Positions 10,380 to 23,030 are shown, counted from the first letter of the stretch. The stretch: DNA of 64,000 nucleotides from Chamaecyparis obtusa (GCA_027943335.1 BSBK01008425.1:248001-312000), one strand, 5' to 3'. The notes: generated from the letters alone by a model not told the origin. Translations and numbers: made by a program.

Positions 10380-11420
10380 AGGATCAGGGGGCGGATCTCC
10401 CTTAGGTGTTGCAATCTGATATGGCTCAGAACTGAATTTAGCAGTAATAACAAATGGGCCCAACCAATTGGGTTCAAACTTCCCTTTCTTTTCTCAGTTT
10501 TGGAGATTCTTCATGTTATGCTGCAGGACAAAATCACCTACATCAAACTCACGAGGTTTTATCTTCTTGTTAAAATGTAAACATAGGTGATTTTGATACA
10601 CACAAAGTTGGTTAAGGGCATTGAGGCATCTCTCATTGATGAGTTGCAACTCTTGTAAGTGAGCAACCCTATATTCTTATTCGGACATTAGTTTCTTGAG
10701 AGAAATCCCAAGGGAAGGGAGCTCAATTTTAATGGGTAAGACAACCTCAAAACCATAGACAAGGGCAAATGGAGTGACACCAGTGGGAGTATGGATGGAG
10801 GTGCGATAGGCCTAGAGGGAAAGATTGAGTTGTAGGTGCCAATCATAGTCAACATCATCGACTTTCTTTTTGAGGATCTTTAATATAGTTTTATTTGTAG
10901 CCTTAGCTTGACCGTTGGCCTGTGGGAAGTACTTGGATGAATAATGCTAGGTAATGCCAAATTTCTTGCAAAGGTTAGAGACATCCTGATTCTTAAAGGA
11001 TGTTCCATTATTAGTATGGAGATCTTTGGGGAAGCCATAGCAGCAAATGATATAATTTAGGATAAACTTGGAAATTTGCTTACCAGTTGTATAGGGTAGG
11101 GGGATTGCTTCGACCCATTTGGTAAAGTAGTCAGTGGTGGCTAGAATATACTTGTGACCACTGATAGAGTTTGGAAATATCTGGCCCACAAGGTCAAAAC
11201 CCTAGTGGGAGAAAGGCCAAGGGGTGATGGTAGGTTGGAGGGATTGAGCAGGAGCGTGTATGAAATCACTATGCTGCTAACAAGGAACGCATTTCTTCAC
11301 ATAATGATAGGCATCCTACTCTATTATTAGCCAATAGTAACCAATGCAAAGTAGCTTCTTTGCTAAACTGAGAGAACTTGAATGGGCTCCACAGATTCCT
11401 TGATGCACCTCTTCCAAGGT
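10380..11420 (-). pseudogene. Gypsy-1 integrase
   Basis: This would insert the cDNA copy into the genome. The minus strand reads the core TTDYFTKWVEAIPLPYTTGK, then the second catalytic block and KYFPQANGQA, and a C-terminal region with KKGKFEPNWLGPF. The first catalytic Asp is present (TDYF). The second block reads HTNNGTSFKN, where Asp is expected before NG. The catalytic Glu of the NGQAEATNKT-type motif is Lys (NGQAKATNKT). Two of the three DDE residues are thus lost, each by a change that a G-to-A transition explains. An upstream CVPCQQ stretch is a remnant of the zinc-binding domain. Stops break the frame. Confidence 0.85.
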
Positions 11421-11719
11421 TATGTGTGCTTCCTTTGAATTCATACATCGAAGAAGAGTTCCATCAAAGTGTTTATGAAAAGGGTGTCTCAAAGGATTGT
11501 GTAATGAGAAGCGCGACAGATGAATTTTTTTTGTTGGTTAGGCATAAGAGTGAGGGGAATGGTTTTATCATGAAGATAGGAAAGGATCTCCTAATACCAA
11601 GGTGATTCGGGACCAAAAATTTCACACACCATCTCAGAATCTGACTGGTCATAGGTAGGGACCATAAGATTCTTGACAAGAAATTCACATCATGTGCTTG
11701 TTTCTGACATAGATATTAG

Positions 11720-12075
11720 TGAAGCAATGGTAGCCATGGTATCTTCTACTTTATTGTTTTCTCTTGGGATTTGCTAGAAAATAATGCTTGCAAAATGTTG
11801 TTTGAGATCTTCAACCATGCGTTGGTAAGCAAGAAACTTATCATCCTTAGTGTGAAATTCATCATTGACTTGTTTGATAACTAATTGGTCGGAGTCACCA
11901 AAAACAATAAAACTTGTGATCTTCCATCTAATAGCTGGGCGAAGCCTTGTGACCAAGGCCTCATATTCTTCTTTTATGTTTGTGTAAGAAAATGTTAGTT
12001 TATAATATTTAGGGATAAAATCCCCTTGAGGTGTCATAAATAGAATTCCTATCCCCAATCCTTTTTGGGTGAAAG
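11720..12075 (-). pseudogene. Gypsy-1 second (archaeal-type) RNase H
   Basis: This is the additional RNase H domain that marks the Tat lineage. The minus strand reads GIGILFMTPQGDFIPKYYKL, then EYEALVTRLRPA, then VFGDSDQLVIKQVNDEF. These match the beta-strand, helix and catalytic Asp blocks (E of EYEAL, D of GDS). The following segment, DKFLAYQRMVEDLKQHF, is the usual helix. It lies between the first RNase H and integrase, as in other Tat elements. The frame between it and the first RNase H contains stops. Confidence 0.82.
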
Positions 12076-12209
12076 ATCCATCAAAATAAAGCTTCCACTA
12101 AATGTTGGGAGTGACAGTCATGATAGTTTCATTAGGAAAGTCTGTGACAATAGGATGATCTCCAAGAATGGTAGCCTCTGTAAGTTGATCTGCTATTACT
12201 TATCCTTTG

Positions 12210-12628
12210 ATTTCTTTGCATTCTGTGTACACAATATCAAATTCACTAAGGATCATTACCCATTTTTCCATGTGACCTATCAGGGTGGCTTTAGATAACA
12301 AGTAATTAAGTGGGTCAATCTTTTCTATCAACTATACTTTTTGATTAAGCATATAATGATGTAGCTTCTGCGTACAAAAGACTACGGCCAGGAAAGCTCT
12401 ATCAATAGCTGTATAGTTGAGCTCATAACCCACTAATGTCCTGCTAAGATAATATATGGCACACTCTTTTCCATTGTCATCTAACTGTGCTAGGAGAGCA
12501 CCCAGTGCTACTGTAGTTGTAGAGATGTAGAGAATTAAAGGTCTTCCTGGAATAGGCGGGACCAACACTAGTATATTAGCTAAATATACCTTGAGCTGTT
12601 CAAAATCCTTTTGCACAAGTAGTCCCAA
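12210..12628 (-). pseudogene. Gypsy-1 RNase H (reverse-transcriptase-linked)
   Basis: The first RNase H follows the reverse transcriptase. The minus strand reads ISTTTVALGALLAQLDDNGK, then AIYYLSRTLVGYELNYTAID, then AFLAVVFCTQKLHHYMLNQK. This is the typical RNase HI-like module of gypsy elements and removes the RNA template during cDNA synthesis. Downstream (12200-12330) the minus strand carries a degraded EKWVMILSEFDI-type segment, also seen in Gypsy-2. Confidence 0.85.
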
Positions 12629-13785
12629 ATGAATTTAATATCCTCTCTTAGCAAGTGAGAGAAAGGATGCACCTTGTCTGCTAGTTGCGACACAAACCTC
12701 TGGATGGATTGAAGTCTTCCTTGTAAGCTCCTTAATAATTTCAAATTTTTAGGAGGTGGCATCTCCAAAATGGATTTCACCTTCTTAGGATCCACTTCTA
12801 TTCCTCTATGAGACACAATGTAGCCTAAGAGCTTACCTAATTGCACACCAAAGACACATTTCTTGGGATTTAATTGGACCTTATATTTCTCCAATCTATC
12901 AAAGATGGTAGTGAGAATAGCAATGTGTGATTCTCGTGTCTTAGATTTTCCTAAGATATCATCCACATAATCTTCCATGATCACATAAAGAAGGTCATGA
13001 AATATGGTTGTCATGGCTCTTTGGTATGTGGCGCCTACATTCTTGAGACCAAAGGGCATGACCTGATAACAGAATGTACCCCACAGTGTAGTGAATGTAG
13101 TTTCATGCTAGTATTCCACTGCTATGCGAATTTGATTATATTCAGAAAAACCATCAATGAGTGACAACATCTCATGCCCAGAAGTCAAATCCACTATGAT
13201 GTCAATGTTTGGAAGTGGAAAACCATCCTTAGGCCAGATGAGATTAAGATCTCTGAAATCAGTACAAATATAGATGCCCCTAGAGGGTTTACCTATTGGT
13301 ACAATGTTGGAGACCCATTTAGGATAATCTATGGGCCTGATGAATTTTGCATCTAGCATTTTTTGCAATTTAGCTTTAACCGGGAGTGCTACTTGTGGAT
13401 GAATCTTGTGTAATTTTTTCTTGACAGGTTTGATTTTAGGATCCACAGCGAGATGATGCACAACCAAGTCAATATCAAGTCTAGGCATATCCTTATATGT
13501 CCCTACAAAATTAATGTGGGATTTTTTAAGGAATGTAGTCATGGACTCTTGTTCTGTATCATCTAGAGAGGCTGCAATATAGGTGATCTTAGGATCTGTT
13601 TCTGTGCCTAGATTAACTACAATTGTTTCTTCTATGAGGATAGAATATTTCTTTGATGGTAATGACATAAATGGAAAGTCAACTTCCCCCTCCTCTAGTG
13701 CCTCAGAGAGGTTTTCACTAGAGGACGCATCCTTTATTTTGTCTTTTTCTCCATCCAAAGGTGCCTCAGAAAGGTTTTCACCCAA
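12580..13785 (-). pseudogene. Gypsy-1 reverse transcriptase
   Basis: RNA-dependent DNA polymerase of the Ty3/gypsy type. The minus-strand N-terminal part (13785-13108) shows RPIDYPKWVSNIVPIGKPS, then CTDFRDLNLIWPKDGFPLP and LSLIDGFSEYNQIRI. After a short break with a stop near 13108, the second part (13059-12580) gives MPFGLKNVGATYQRAM and the catalytic YVDD in MEDYVDDILGKSKTR. The thumb/connection reads LRSLQGRLQSIQRFVSQLAD. The catalytic motifs look intact, and inactivation comes from the stops. The upstream Glu/Ser-rich portion (13785-13690) is the linker to protease. Confidence 0.9.
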
Positions 13786-14388
13786 AGATGTTTTATCATT
13801 TTTTTAATTTTCTTTTTCTTCATTTTTGTGACTAAGGGAGTTGACTTGGCTACTAAAGTAGGCTTGCTTTCTATAGTGAATCTGATGTTCATTGTCTTGG
13901 AGATTTCTTAGTCTGAAAAGTGCTAAAACTACCTTGTTCGAATCACATATGTCTAAGGCAAGTGGTGAATCTTGCTGGTCCCAATCGATTAGTTTAGGAT
14001 TGGTAAGGGGAAGTCCAGGCAGGGAAAGGTTAGATTTTTTGATATGGAGGACATGAGTATCAAGGTCATCTTCAATGTACTAGAAAGGAACTTTTAAGAA
14101 CTCTTCATTGGTGTCTAAATTAGATTTAATCAAACAGTAGTCCTTGGCAAAGGTATTCTCAGTTTTTATGGAACCCAGTCCTCTTCCTCAGGGGTATCCA
14201 GTTGCTTTTATGAGAGTTTTTCTTCTTGTTTCATTTTCTCCAAGGCTAGTGCCGTGATATCCCATACTTTCAACAATGGGTGTGGCCTTTATATACTTCC
14301 CTTTAGGAATATCTGCAGGTTTGTCTTCTTCTTCATCAAAAAGCCATGAAAGAACATTATGCTCCATATGTTGGTCTGAAAGAGATCC

Positions 14389-15130
14389 CTAATGTTCAAA
14401 TGTAGTCTGTTTACACTTCATAGTTTCTTTATTTTCCTTAGGGAAGAGTTGTGAAGGTTTACCATAAGACCTGGGAGAGAGGGGAAGTTGACCAATGCAC
14501 ATGGTATTTTCAAACTTGTATTCTCCTGGGCCTTGATCGGTGAACCTAAATTTCTTTTCATGTTTAGTATTCTTTTCTTGGGTAACATTTTCTTTTCCCT
14601 TGGCTTGCTTAAACAACTGTTCTTCAAAAGAAGTGTGCTGGATGGGAATCTCTTGTAAAAGTGGACGAACATATTCATTCAATGGGAAGTAGTTTGATTT
14701 CTTTCCTTCCAACCTCTTGCAATATTGAAAGGGTTCATGATCTCTGGGAATGGTTATTTCAGCTCCGTGATGTGGGAATTTCAAACATTGGTAAAATGTG
14801 GATGGGACACCTAAGATAGCATGTATCCATGGCCTACCCAAAATGATATTGTAGGGTAGATCCAAGTCAAGCACTTGACAAATAGTTTCAATAAGGGTTG
14901 GGCCCACTTGTAAGGGGAGTGAAATGAGACCTTTACTCACCCTTTCTCTATCATCATACGCTTTTATTGTTTTTATTTTATTTACATCAATGAGATCCTA
15001 AGAAAGACCAATATTGTAGATCATGCTTAAAGTACAAAGATTCAGACCAGATCCATTGTCTATAAGGACTCTTTTAATTCGGGTGTTATGGATGGTGACT
15101 TGGATATGAAGGGGATTATTATGATGAGGG
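14389..15130 (-). pseudogene. Gypsy-1 aspartic protease
   Basis: Protease domain between gag and reverse transcriptase. On the minus strand near 15065-15025 the catalytic block reads VLIDNGSGLNLCTL. Asn stands where the family usually has Gly in D-G-G/A or D-S-G. The downstream signature LPYNIILGRPWIHAI is intact (about 14850-14810), followed by STFYQCLKFP. A stop lies between the two blocks at about 15000. The C-terminal tail (14700-14389) is a charged linker to reverse transcriptase. Confidence 0.8.
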
Positions 15131-15138
15131 TCAGGACC

Positions 15139-16900
15139 TCAAAAACATTTGTCAGTGAAAACCAGATGTTGTTGGGCAGCCAAATTTCTGATCATTGCTT
15201 GGAATTGAGAGGCATTGATATTTTCTGGGACGCGAGAATCAGTTAGGGCATTCTCAAGGACCTCTTTGTGAATGTGGGATGTATGTAAAAGCTCTAGTAT
15301 GGATATCCATATAGGGGTCTTCTTCAGTTGGGAAAGAAATTCATAACATGATGCAGGTCGTGTCGAGGTAGATGGTGCTACAGGTGGATCTATAATAGGT
15401 GGATTGGCAGTAGCTTGTACAGTTACGTGAGGGCAACAGGTAGTAACATTGCAATCCACACTTTTTAAAGTCAAGTTATTTACATGAGTTTCAAAGTGTT
15501 CAATATGGCCACACAGTGAGTCAAAGCCACATACATAATTTTTAGCTAATTTTCCACAAGTGCGTTCATCTCCTGAGATTTGTTCATTGAATAATCGTAA
15601 GAAAAGCCCTTGGATGTGGGTGCATTGTTTTGATTATGTTCTGGAAAAGGTTTAGAATACATTTTTAGCTGGGTGTTAGAAGTAGAGGCATTTTGTCCTT
15701 CTACTTCAATTTTACCATCATCGATCAAATATTGCACAAAATGATGAAACTTCATGCATTTTTTAATCTCATGCCCTTTTATGTGATGATAATCACAATA
15801 TTCATTATCCTTATACCAGTTGGGTTTAGGTTGATTTTCATTGAAAGGCCTGGTGTTAGGGTAAACCATCATCCCTTGATCGACTAGACGTCGAAAGATC
15901 ACATCAAGAGAATCTTCCAGCTATGTAAATTATCATCATTATTGTTGTTAGTTGTTGTTGTTGCCATTATATCATGAGAATAGAGAGCCACGATAACTAG
16001 ATCCTTGATTTTGACTCTGGTTATTTGAATTATTCTAATTGCTTTGATTTTTAGGATTGGTTTAATTATTGTTGTGATTGTTCTGATCATTGTTTTTGTG
16101 ATTTCCTTGGTTACTATTTTTGGATGCTTGAACACTTTGGACATGTTTAGCATATGTCACTCCATCATTAAAAAACACCTTTGTTCTTAGACTAGAACTT
16201 GGGTTTATCATTAGTATTGTTAGATGAATTAGGGGTATAGTGTTTAATTACTCCTTTCATTAAAAGTCCATCTTCAATAGACTTCCCCTTTTTAATGAGT
16301 GCCTCGAAGGAATCTGGGGTAGCCATCTTCATCTAAAATAATATTTATGTAACCAGATTCTTAGTAAAGATATCAACTAGATGTGAATCTGGGATTTTCC
16401 AAGGCATGCGATTGGCAAGGTGTCACAACCTTTGGAGAAAATTGGCAGAGGTTTCTCCATTTCTTTGTTTCATATTACACAAATCGCTGAGGGATGCTTG
16501 ATGTTCCATGTTATAAGAATATTGTGTAACAAAATATTTAGCAAGATCATGGAAGGTGGAGATGGAACCCGAAGGAAGGTTCAATAGCCACTTTAAGGCT
16601 GGTCCTCCACAACTCCTACTGAAAAGTCTTAGGAGAAGATGATCATTGTGGGAAACTTCTTGTACCACTACATAAAATTCCTTGATATGTTGCACAGGGC
16701 ATGAGTCTCCCTTGTATTTATCAAACTTTAGCATTTCAAAATTGGTAGGGAATGGTTAGAGAGTGATTGATTTGTCAAAAGGATAAGGACATATTTCTAC
16801 AAAAGAAAATTCCATCTTCTCCCCTTTCTACATAGCCATCATCATGCCTTTGAGCTTATCAATTTGTTGGACTAATTTAGGAGGATTGGTGGTGATCGTA
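15139..16900 (-). pseudogene. Gypsy-1 gag
   Basis: The structural protein region. The core retrotransposon gag domain is clear at 16734-16423: MLKFDKYKGDSCPVQHIKEF, then GGPALKWLLNLPSGSISTFH, then MKQRNGETSANFLQRL. Downstream on the minus strand (15902-15546) is a CDYHHIKGHEIKKC knuckle-like motif, typical of Tat gag. The linker YEFLSQLKKTPIWISILELL (15350-15290) precedes protease and matches a segment in Gypsy-2. An Asn-rich low-complexity stretch (about 16150-15930) separates core and knuckle. Several stops and frame changes interrupt the frame. Confidence 0.82.
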
Positions 16901-19600
16901 TGGGCTTGATGTGTTCCTCCTCTTGATGATGCATTCTGTCCTCTTGGAGGGGGAAGATTGGTGTGATGTCTTTGATTGGTGTTGTTTGTTTGTGCAGAAT
17001 TTTGATTTTTTAGGACTCCACTAGGCTTCCAGAAAATAGAAGTAGAGCATCATCCTAAGGACCCTAGTTGTTGTTTAGGTACATGTCCTACACTTAAACC
17101 ATCGTTACTCACCCCATTGTTTGAGTTAGGCTTGTTTAGAAGTTGTCAGATTAATCCAAGTGTATCAGGGGAGGTTGAGTTGTGTTATCAGATGTTGATG
17201 GCATTATGGGTGGTACTTTGCTTTTTTTTGGTTCAAATCAAGTTGTTCTCAAGAAAAGTTTCATCAAAATTATCAAGGAGGGTAACACCCCTTTGGATAA
17301 GATTCATGAAGATGTTGGAAATGTTGGCTTGGATTAGGTCTTCCACTAAGGTTAAATTGTTAGGATCCTCAAAGAATTCTTTAGCTCATGGATTGGCACT
17401 GACACTTTCAGGTATTATTGTGTCAGATTCCATGTGAGTTTCTTCTTCATCATTAAAGTCTTCTTGATAAATAGTTTCATGATTGTTATCCATGATGATA
17501 GATTCTTGTCTTAGCTTTGCTTGTGATCAGGTAAGTACCATGCACAAGTGTCCTTCGAATGGTTGAATTGAAGAAGGGTGAATAGTTGATGAGGTATGGA
17601 AAGAAAAAGATTTGGTGAACTAGGAGCAACTTCAACTAATGATAAAGCCTTGATGATTGATTGGATTGATTGAATTAGATTGATTGATGAGATTGGATTA
17701 AAGAGGAACTAAGCCTCAAGGATTGATTGGATTTAAAGGTTTGGAACAAACCTAGGTGAAAAAAGACCTTGTAATTATGCAAACATAAGATTGGTTTTGA
17801 TTTAAAGTCTTCTTTTATTTGGATGATAGAATAATAATTCCCCCAAAAAATAGGATTGGATTAGGACTACTAGAGAAGGACTCAGTTCTCAAAGTATTAA
17901 GGGATTAATGTTCTCTTTGGAATTAAGGTCTATGAGATACTATTGGAATGATTCTTTCACCCTATAGCTTGATGAAGGTGTGAAAGATTGATTGATCTGA
18001 TTCTGATTTAAAGTCCTAGATTCTGATTGATGTTCGTAATGTTTTGGAATGTGGATGAAGAAAGGGGTGTTTAAAAGATGAGAAAGGGATGGATGACTTG
18101 AAGAGGATGAAGAAAGAAGGTCCCTGGTACTTAGTCATAGGATTCCCAAGTGACAAAGGCCATGTTCACTTTGTTCTTGGAAAAAAAATTAGCAACCCAA
18201 TTTTTGTAGATGATTTTATCTGATTTCTCAATAGCCTCTAGAAACTTTTGAATGGGTTGCTAATAAGATTGGTTGGCTTTAATCTTTTGATCAGCAATTT
18301 TCTTCTCTATGGACTCGTGCAACTGGGAGTTTTTATTTCTTGTGTTTAAAACTATTAGTCATGACTTGAGGAAAATATCTTGATAGATCAAAGGATGTTC
18401 TTGGAAAGAACCAATTTCATGCATACCTCAAACATTTGGGTTGCAAGCACATTTGTCGAAAATAGTCCTGCAATGGACAAAGCAACCTTGTAGGATTCAA
18501 GTGTATGGGTTTGTTTTGCAATGAAAGTAATAAGCACACTCTTTATCCCTAGAAGGAATTTGGCTAAGATTGAAAACCTTTGCTCACTGACTTAGGAATA
18601 CACCCAAAAACTCCTTAGAATATGACCATCACCAAGCACGCAATGGCTCCAGCCATGATGCCATATTATCAGAGTGTTAACGTTGAAGGGGGCTCAATAT
18701 GGTGAGTGTCTTGGGGAGATTACTATTATCCTCATACATAGATTATCAAACTTTTGGAGGTGAATCAGGTGGCTTCTAACTAATGGATTTTAGTGAGGGT
18801 CTCCATTCAAACACACTCTTTGTGTTTGCGCAAGCGGGAATAGGACATATAGCCCCACAAATCACCTTGACACAAGTAGTCACATAAACATGATTGAGAC
18901 CACAAGGCTCTACTAAATGTTAGGTGAGAGTCATGTATAAGCTCAAATATCATCTAGCTTCTGAGGCTTTAACCCCAAAAAGAAAATTTTATTAATGTGA
19001 GTTGGAATGGTGGGCTAAACACCCCATTCTCATGTGGGTTGTTCCCGGGAGCTTTTTACCTCACCAGCAGGCCCATCTAAATGATTGAAAATAAATGCAT
19101 GGATTGGACCCAAGAAGGAGTCTAGATTTTTGATTTTCCCTCAAGGGGAAAAGAGCATAATCTCCTATCCAATGAGGTTTTCTCCCAAACACACTAAACA
19201 AATGATCAATTCCAAGTCTTCTCTTTAAGACAACAATTCAAAAGGTTTTGGGTTTTTGATTTTCTCACTTGGAGAAAAGAGCATAATCCCCTAGCTAATG
19301 AATCATTATAAAAAAAAATAAACTTCCTATTTAATGCTAGGTGCCTAAGAAATCATTAAGAAAACACAATGTTTGATTGAATCTCCTTGGCAACCTATAA
19401 AATAACTTTGGTAAGTAGTTTAATGTGTTTGGTCTTCTAATAACTTCTTGCAAAACAAAAAAATTAGTAGTCTTAGAATGTTCAAATCTTGGTCAATGTT
19501 ATGCAAAATCACTGTTAGAAGTCACAAATTGTCAGTATCTTCCAAAAAACTCAAATCAACAAACTTAAAGTGAAAGATATTATGAAAATATGCTGAAATC
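16900..19600 (-). other. Gypsy-1 5' leader, non-coding
   Basis: This is the stretch between the gag start and the minisatellite near the 5' LTR. Only fragments of frames are open, and no domain is recognised. Some near-repeats of GATTGGATTGATTGAAT-type sequence occur at 17650-17740. Paired blocks reading ATTTTTGATTTTCCC/CTC and GAGCATAATC occur around 19118-19160 and 19250-19285. Confidence 0.5.
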
Positions 19601-19604
19601 AGAC

Positions 19605-20175
19605 AGAGATTCCTATGTAAAGGCATAGATGCTTGTCTATCAGAGACGACTGTTTCTAGGCAGAGACACCTATTTCCAAGTAGAGACAACTATGTAGAGG
19701 AAAAGATGCATGTCTGCACAAAAATAAAGATTAACCACCAATGTTTGAAAGTTTTATGCTCCCATTAAGTTTCAAAAGCATAAAAAGGTTTCTTATGACA
19801 AAGACACAATGATTTTTTAACCTTAATATGTTAGAAAACTTTACTTAATCAGCTTAAAAAAGACAACACAAAGGAAACTCCCTTTTCTAGTAGAGACACC
19901 TATCTACACAAAAACAAAGATTTTATTAGTTTCATGTATTTTTCTTCATTTCCAGATACAGTTAGGTGTTTTACTAATGATCATTAGCCTTAATGTGATT
20001 ACCAAATACAAGTTTTACTGATTAGAACAAACTAAAATGAGAGGAAAACTCTTCTCTAGTAGAGACGCCTATCTGTAGGCAGAGACACCTGTCTACAAGT
20101 AGAGATGCCTATGTGTAGAGACATCTGTTTCTAGGCAGAGATGCCTCTGGTCGAGCAGAGATGCCTGTCTGGAAA
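19605..20175 (+). repeat. 20-bp minisatellite in the Gypsy-1 leader
   Basis: Direct repeats with a 20-bp period are built on AGAGACACCTATCTGTAGGC-like units. Six consecutive units occupy about 20060-20172, one of them shortened to 16 bp. A second cluster lies at about 19640-19715, with single copies near 19885. The same motif occurs in palindromic form in the element's other non-coding end (4560-5020). No coding function is seen. Confidence 0.8.
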
Positions 20176-20228
20176 ATTTATGAGAAACCTTCACAAGATC
20201 AAGAAAAATAGTTAGAAAATGGGATTGC

Positions 20229-20251
20229 GGGTCCCACGGGGCATGCCAAAA
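20229..20251 (-). other. Gypsy-1 primer-binding site region
   Basis: On the minus strand, directly after the 5' LTR, the sequence reads TTTTGGCATGCCCCGTGGGA. The TTTGGC start and GTGGGA end recall Tat-group primer sites, where a tRNA 3' end primes minus-strand DNA synthesis. I cannot name the tRNA with certainty. Confidence 0.45.
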
Positions 20252-21484
20252 TGTACATGATGAAAACCAACCTATTGGGAGAAAGTTCAAACATGAAAAT
20301 GCTAGCAATAAATAAGAGATTCAAATATTAATCTAACATTTTATAAACTTGCAAGAACCAAACAAAAGGCTTCCACCACAACCTTCGATGACCAAGAAGC
20401 AAGTGCACCCAAGCCTTGCTTGATTTAAGCTCTTAGAGAGTGTTGTGGGTGTGCTCTCCCAACACAAGTATAGATCCCACTATGAATGCAAGATAAAATG
20501 AAGACTGAGATGCTCAAGAAGAAGCTATAGAAGCAACTCTCAAGCACTCAAATGCAAGTGGTCAAAGAAGTTCAAGGAGGAGCTATGAAAGCAATCCTCA
20601 AGCTCAATGGCATGCAAGTAACAAAAGATAATGAAGCTAAAGCATAGAATGAAACTAAGTCTACAATGAGAATTTAGCAACTACCAAATGGTTAGTAAAA
20701 ACTCTATAAAAACAATTCTAAGTCTAAACTAGCATAATAACTCTAATGCAAAAATGAATGGATTTTGCTTGAGACAAGGGTCCTATTTATAGGATTTTGA
20801 AGGGTTGGGGTGAGGTGGCATCTATGTGGAATCCACATAGGTGCCACCAAGGAGACACATAAGTCATGCAAAGTCCAAGACTTGCTCACACATGTGTGAG
20901 CAACTTGGGATGTGAGAGGTCAATGTGTACTTCAAGTACATGTGTAAGTGTGTGTAAGAGATGTGTAAGAGAAAAAGTCCATTTTCACCATTTTAGGTGT
21001 AAGAAGTGTCATAAAAAATGTAAGAAGCCTTATTTATGAAAATTTTAGCAATTTTTTGAAAAGACAATTTTTAGAAATTTTCTCACACGTGTGAGCAAAT
21101 AATTAGGACTAATGGATGTAGGAATCCAAAAATTAGCCTAATTAACCTTAGTTAATTAGTGAGTAGGTTTATTAGATAGAAAGTGATGTGTGTAGGATAG
21201 CATCTAGGTTGGATTTAGGATTAAATTAAATATTTAATTTAATCATGCCTTAGTAGCAATAAAGAATGTGAGGGAATTAAATAAATTAAAAATTTATTTA
21301 AAAGGGGAATATGGAGGAACATGTATTAAATTAAATTTAATACATTATGAAAGGTAGTATTTAAATTTAATTCAAATACTATAATTAATGAATTTAACAA
21401 ATATAATTAATTAAAATTTAACTATAATGATATTTGGGGTCATTAATTAAATTAATGTTAAAAGGATGAATTTAGGTGTCTGCA
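20252..21484 (-). repeat. Gypsy-1 5' LTR
   Basis: About 1.23 kb and the partner of 2818-4091. It begins TGTACATGATG and ends GTGTCTGCA on the + strand. Differences from the 3' LTR include several small indels (for example near 20995, 21085 and 21390) and scattered transitions. That implies substantial age. On the minus strand the element's primer site region follows immediately (20229-20251). Confidence 0.92.
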
Positions 21485-21550
21485 GAAGAATCTATCAACA
21501 ACATAAATAGATCAGTCGACAGACCAAAACATGATCCTCTAAGTGATTCC
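21485..21550 (+). pseudogene. 61-bp LINE sliver between two insertions
   Basis: This short piece is bounded on the left by the GAAGA target duplication of Gypsy-1 and on the right by ATTCC, the first copy of the Copia-1 target duplication (21546-21550). Joining the three pieces of the LINE places it between the endonuclease-side fragment ending at 2817 and the reverse transcriptase fragment starting at 33547. Confidence 0.7.
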
Positions 21551-23028
21551 TGATGAACTACAACTGATTTAGAATCTAATTGAAGAATCTGTTATTTAAG
21601 ATCACCAAGCTGATTGATTAGATATGTAATATGGTTAAATCAATATTATGTTGTCATTGATGTCAACTAGTTTGACAACACTTATCTTGTAAGTTACTAT
21701 ACTAAAACATCTGTATTAAAGGAGTGAAAGAGATGAAGTACATAAATATCTACACGAGGAAGATGGATATGACAGATGAGGATAAAGAATACATTGAGTA
21801 AATTTTTGATGAGTCTATGACCTTATGATATTGAATTGATTATGTTTCATTCATCTATGATGAGGAAAAGAGCTGAAAGACACAAAGCAGTGTTGTCGGT
21901 TGATGAAGCATTTCAGTGTACATCGACAAAGTGTAGTGTATACTGAGCATAGTGTAAACCAAGCTTATGTTCATCGACGCATTTCTTTTTTAACCGAGTA
22001 GAACAGAGGAACTAAATGACTAGCTTAGCCAACAAGATTGATGAGTTGGAAAGTGTATGATTTCAAGGTAATAGATAATTTTGTTACACAGATCGATGAC
22101 TAACAAAATTTAGGAAAGATCTAAAGGATGAGAATCAAACATGTTATTGACACAAGTGCCGAGGTATGTTTAAGCGACAAAATCAACAAAGATGATTAAG
22201 TGACAAAATATGGAGCAGAAGAAAATGGTTTACTTGTCTATATAAGAGACTGGAGATTTCATGGTGAAAAGAATTTTGAAAGGAGAAGATTTCATAATTA
22301 TCACATGAATAGGTTTTCATGCATACCTGATCATACTGGTTAGTGAGAACCAAATTGCAGAGTTTTTACCAAGCGACAGGAAGCTATTACCGAGCGACAG
22401 TAAGTTACTAAACATTGATTGGAACATAATTGATTTAATGATTAGAGGATTGAATGAGCTTAACATTGATCTGTATATCTGCAATTGAAGTTGTAATAAG
22501 GAAGATCACCTACTGTCACATTTTAACAATTGTACACAGTCAAATCTCTTAACCGAGTGGACTAAGAAAGTCTTTTATGTATCATTCATAGAATTAACAT
22601 TGTTATCCTGTCAACCCCAAAGTGACTGTTGGTTGGACGATAATGGTTGGTCTAAAATCCTCTAACAAGGTCACACCTAACAATGTTTTTGTAACCTTTA
22701 GCAGGGTTGGGTCTTCACCGAACTCACTTCAGAAGAGTGAATATTTTGGGTTGCCGGTCCCAGGTGGTTTTTCCCTTCACAGGGTTTCCATGTTAAATCT
22801 CTTGTGTTATGTGTTGATTGTGATGTTTATCTGATGTCATATTTACATGTTGCATATTTGATTTGATCAGTAACTACAATATGTTTTAGATTTGTAATCG
22901 GTAAAAGCATAGACAGTACAATATTTTAAGTTACCAAGTATCAGAAGTTTTAAGTATTTGTTTTTGGATTATACATTTTGTATTGGGACACTAGATAACT
23001 GATTCAACCCCTCTCAGTTATTCTAACA
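21551..23028 (+). repeat. Copia-1 5' LTR
   Basis: This 1478-bp LTR starts TGATGAACTAC and ends CTCAGTTATTCTAACA. The C-rich stretch before CTCTCAGTTA near its 3' end is the + strand version of the G-run seen in the minus-strand copia LTRs here. It matches the 3' LTR from about 21780 onward. Confidence 0.88.
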
Positions 23029-23030
23029 AT

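Larger units (their letters stand above)
2818..21484 (-). mobile_element. Gypsy-1: 18.7-kb Tat-type Ty3/gypsy retrotransposon
   Basis: This is a complete but dead LTR retrotransposon on the minus strand. The LTRs are 2818-4091 (3') and 20252-21484 (5'). A perfect 5-bp target duplication, GAAGA, lies at 2813-2817 and 21485-21489. On the minus strand a purine tract (rc of 4092-4107) abuts the 3' LTR. Coding order from right to left is gag, protease, reverse transcriptase, RNase H, a second RNase H, then integrase. The extra RNase H and large size identify the Tat group. Long non-coding stretches flank the coding region on both sides: 4108-5997 and 9777-10380 on the 3' side, 16900-20251 on the 5' side. 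A gag-protease element is nested at 5998-9776. Confidence 0.92.

Noticed and set aside
19605..20175. CRISPR-like array of short repeats
   Set aside because: The repeats are contiguous 20-bp tandem units without spacers, in a plant retrotransposon leader.
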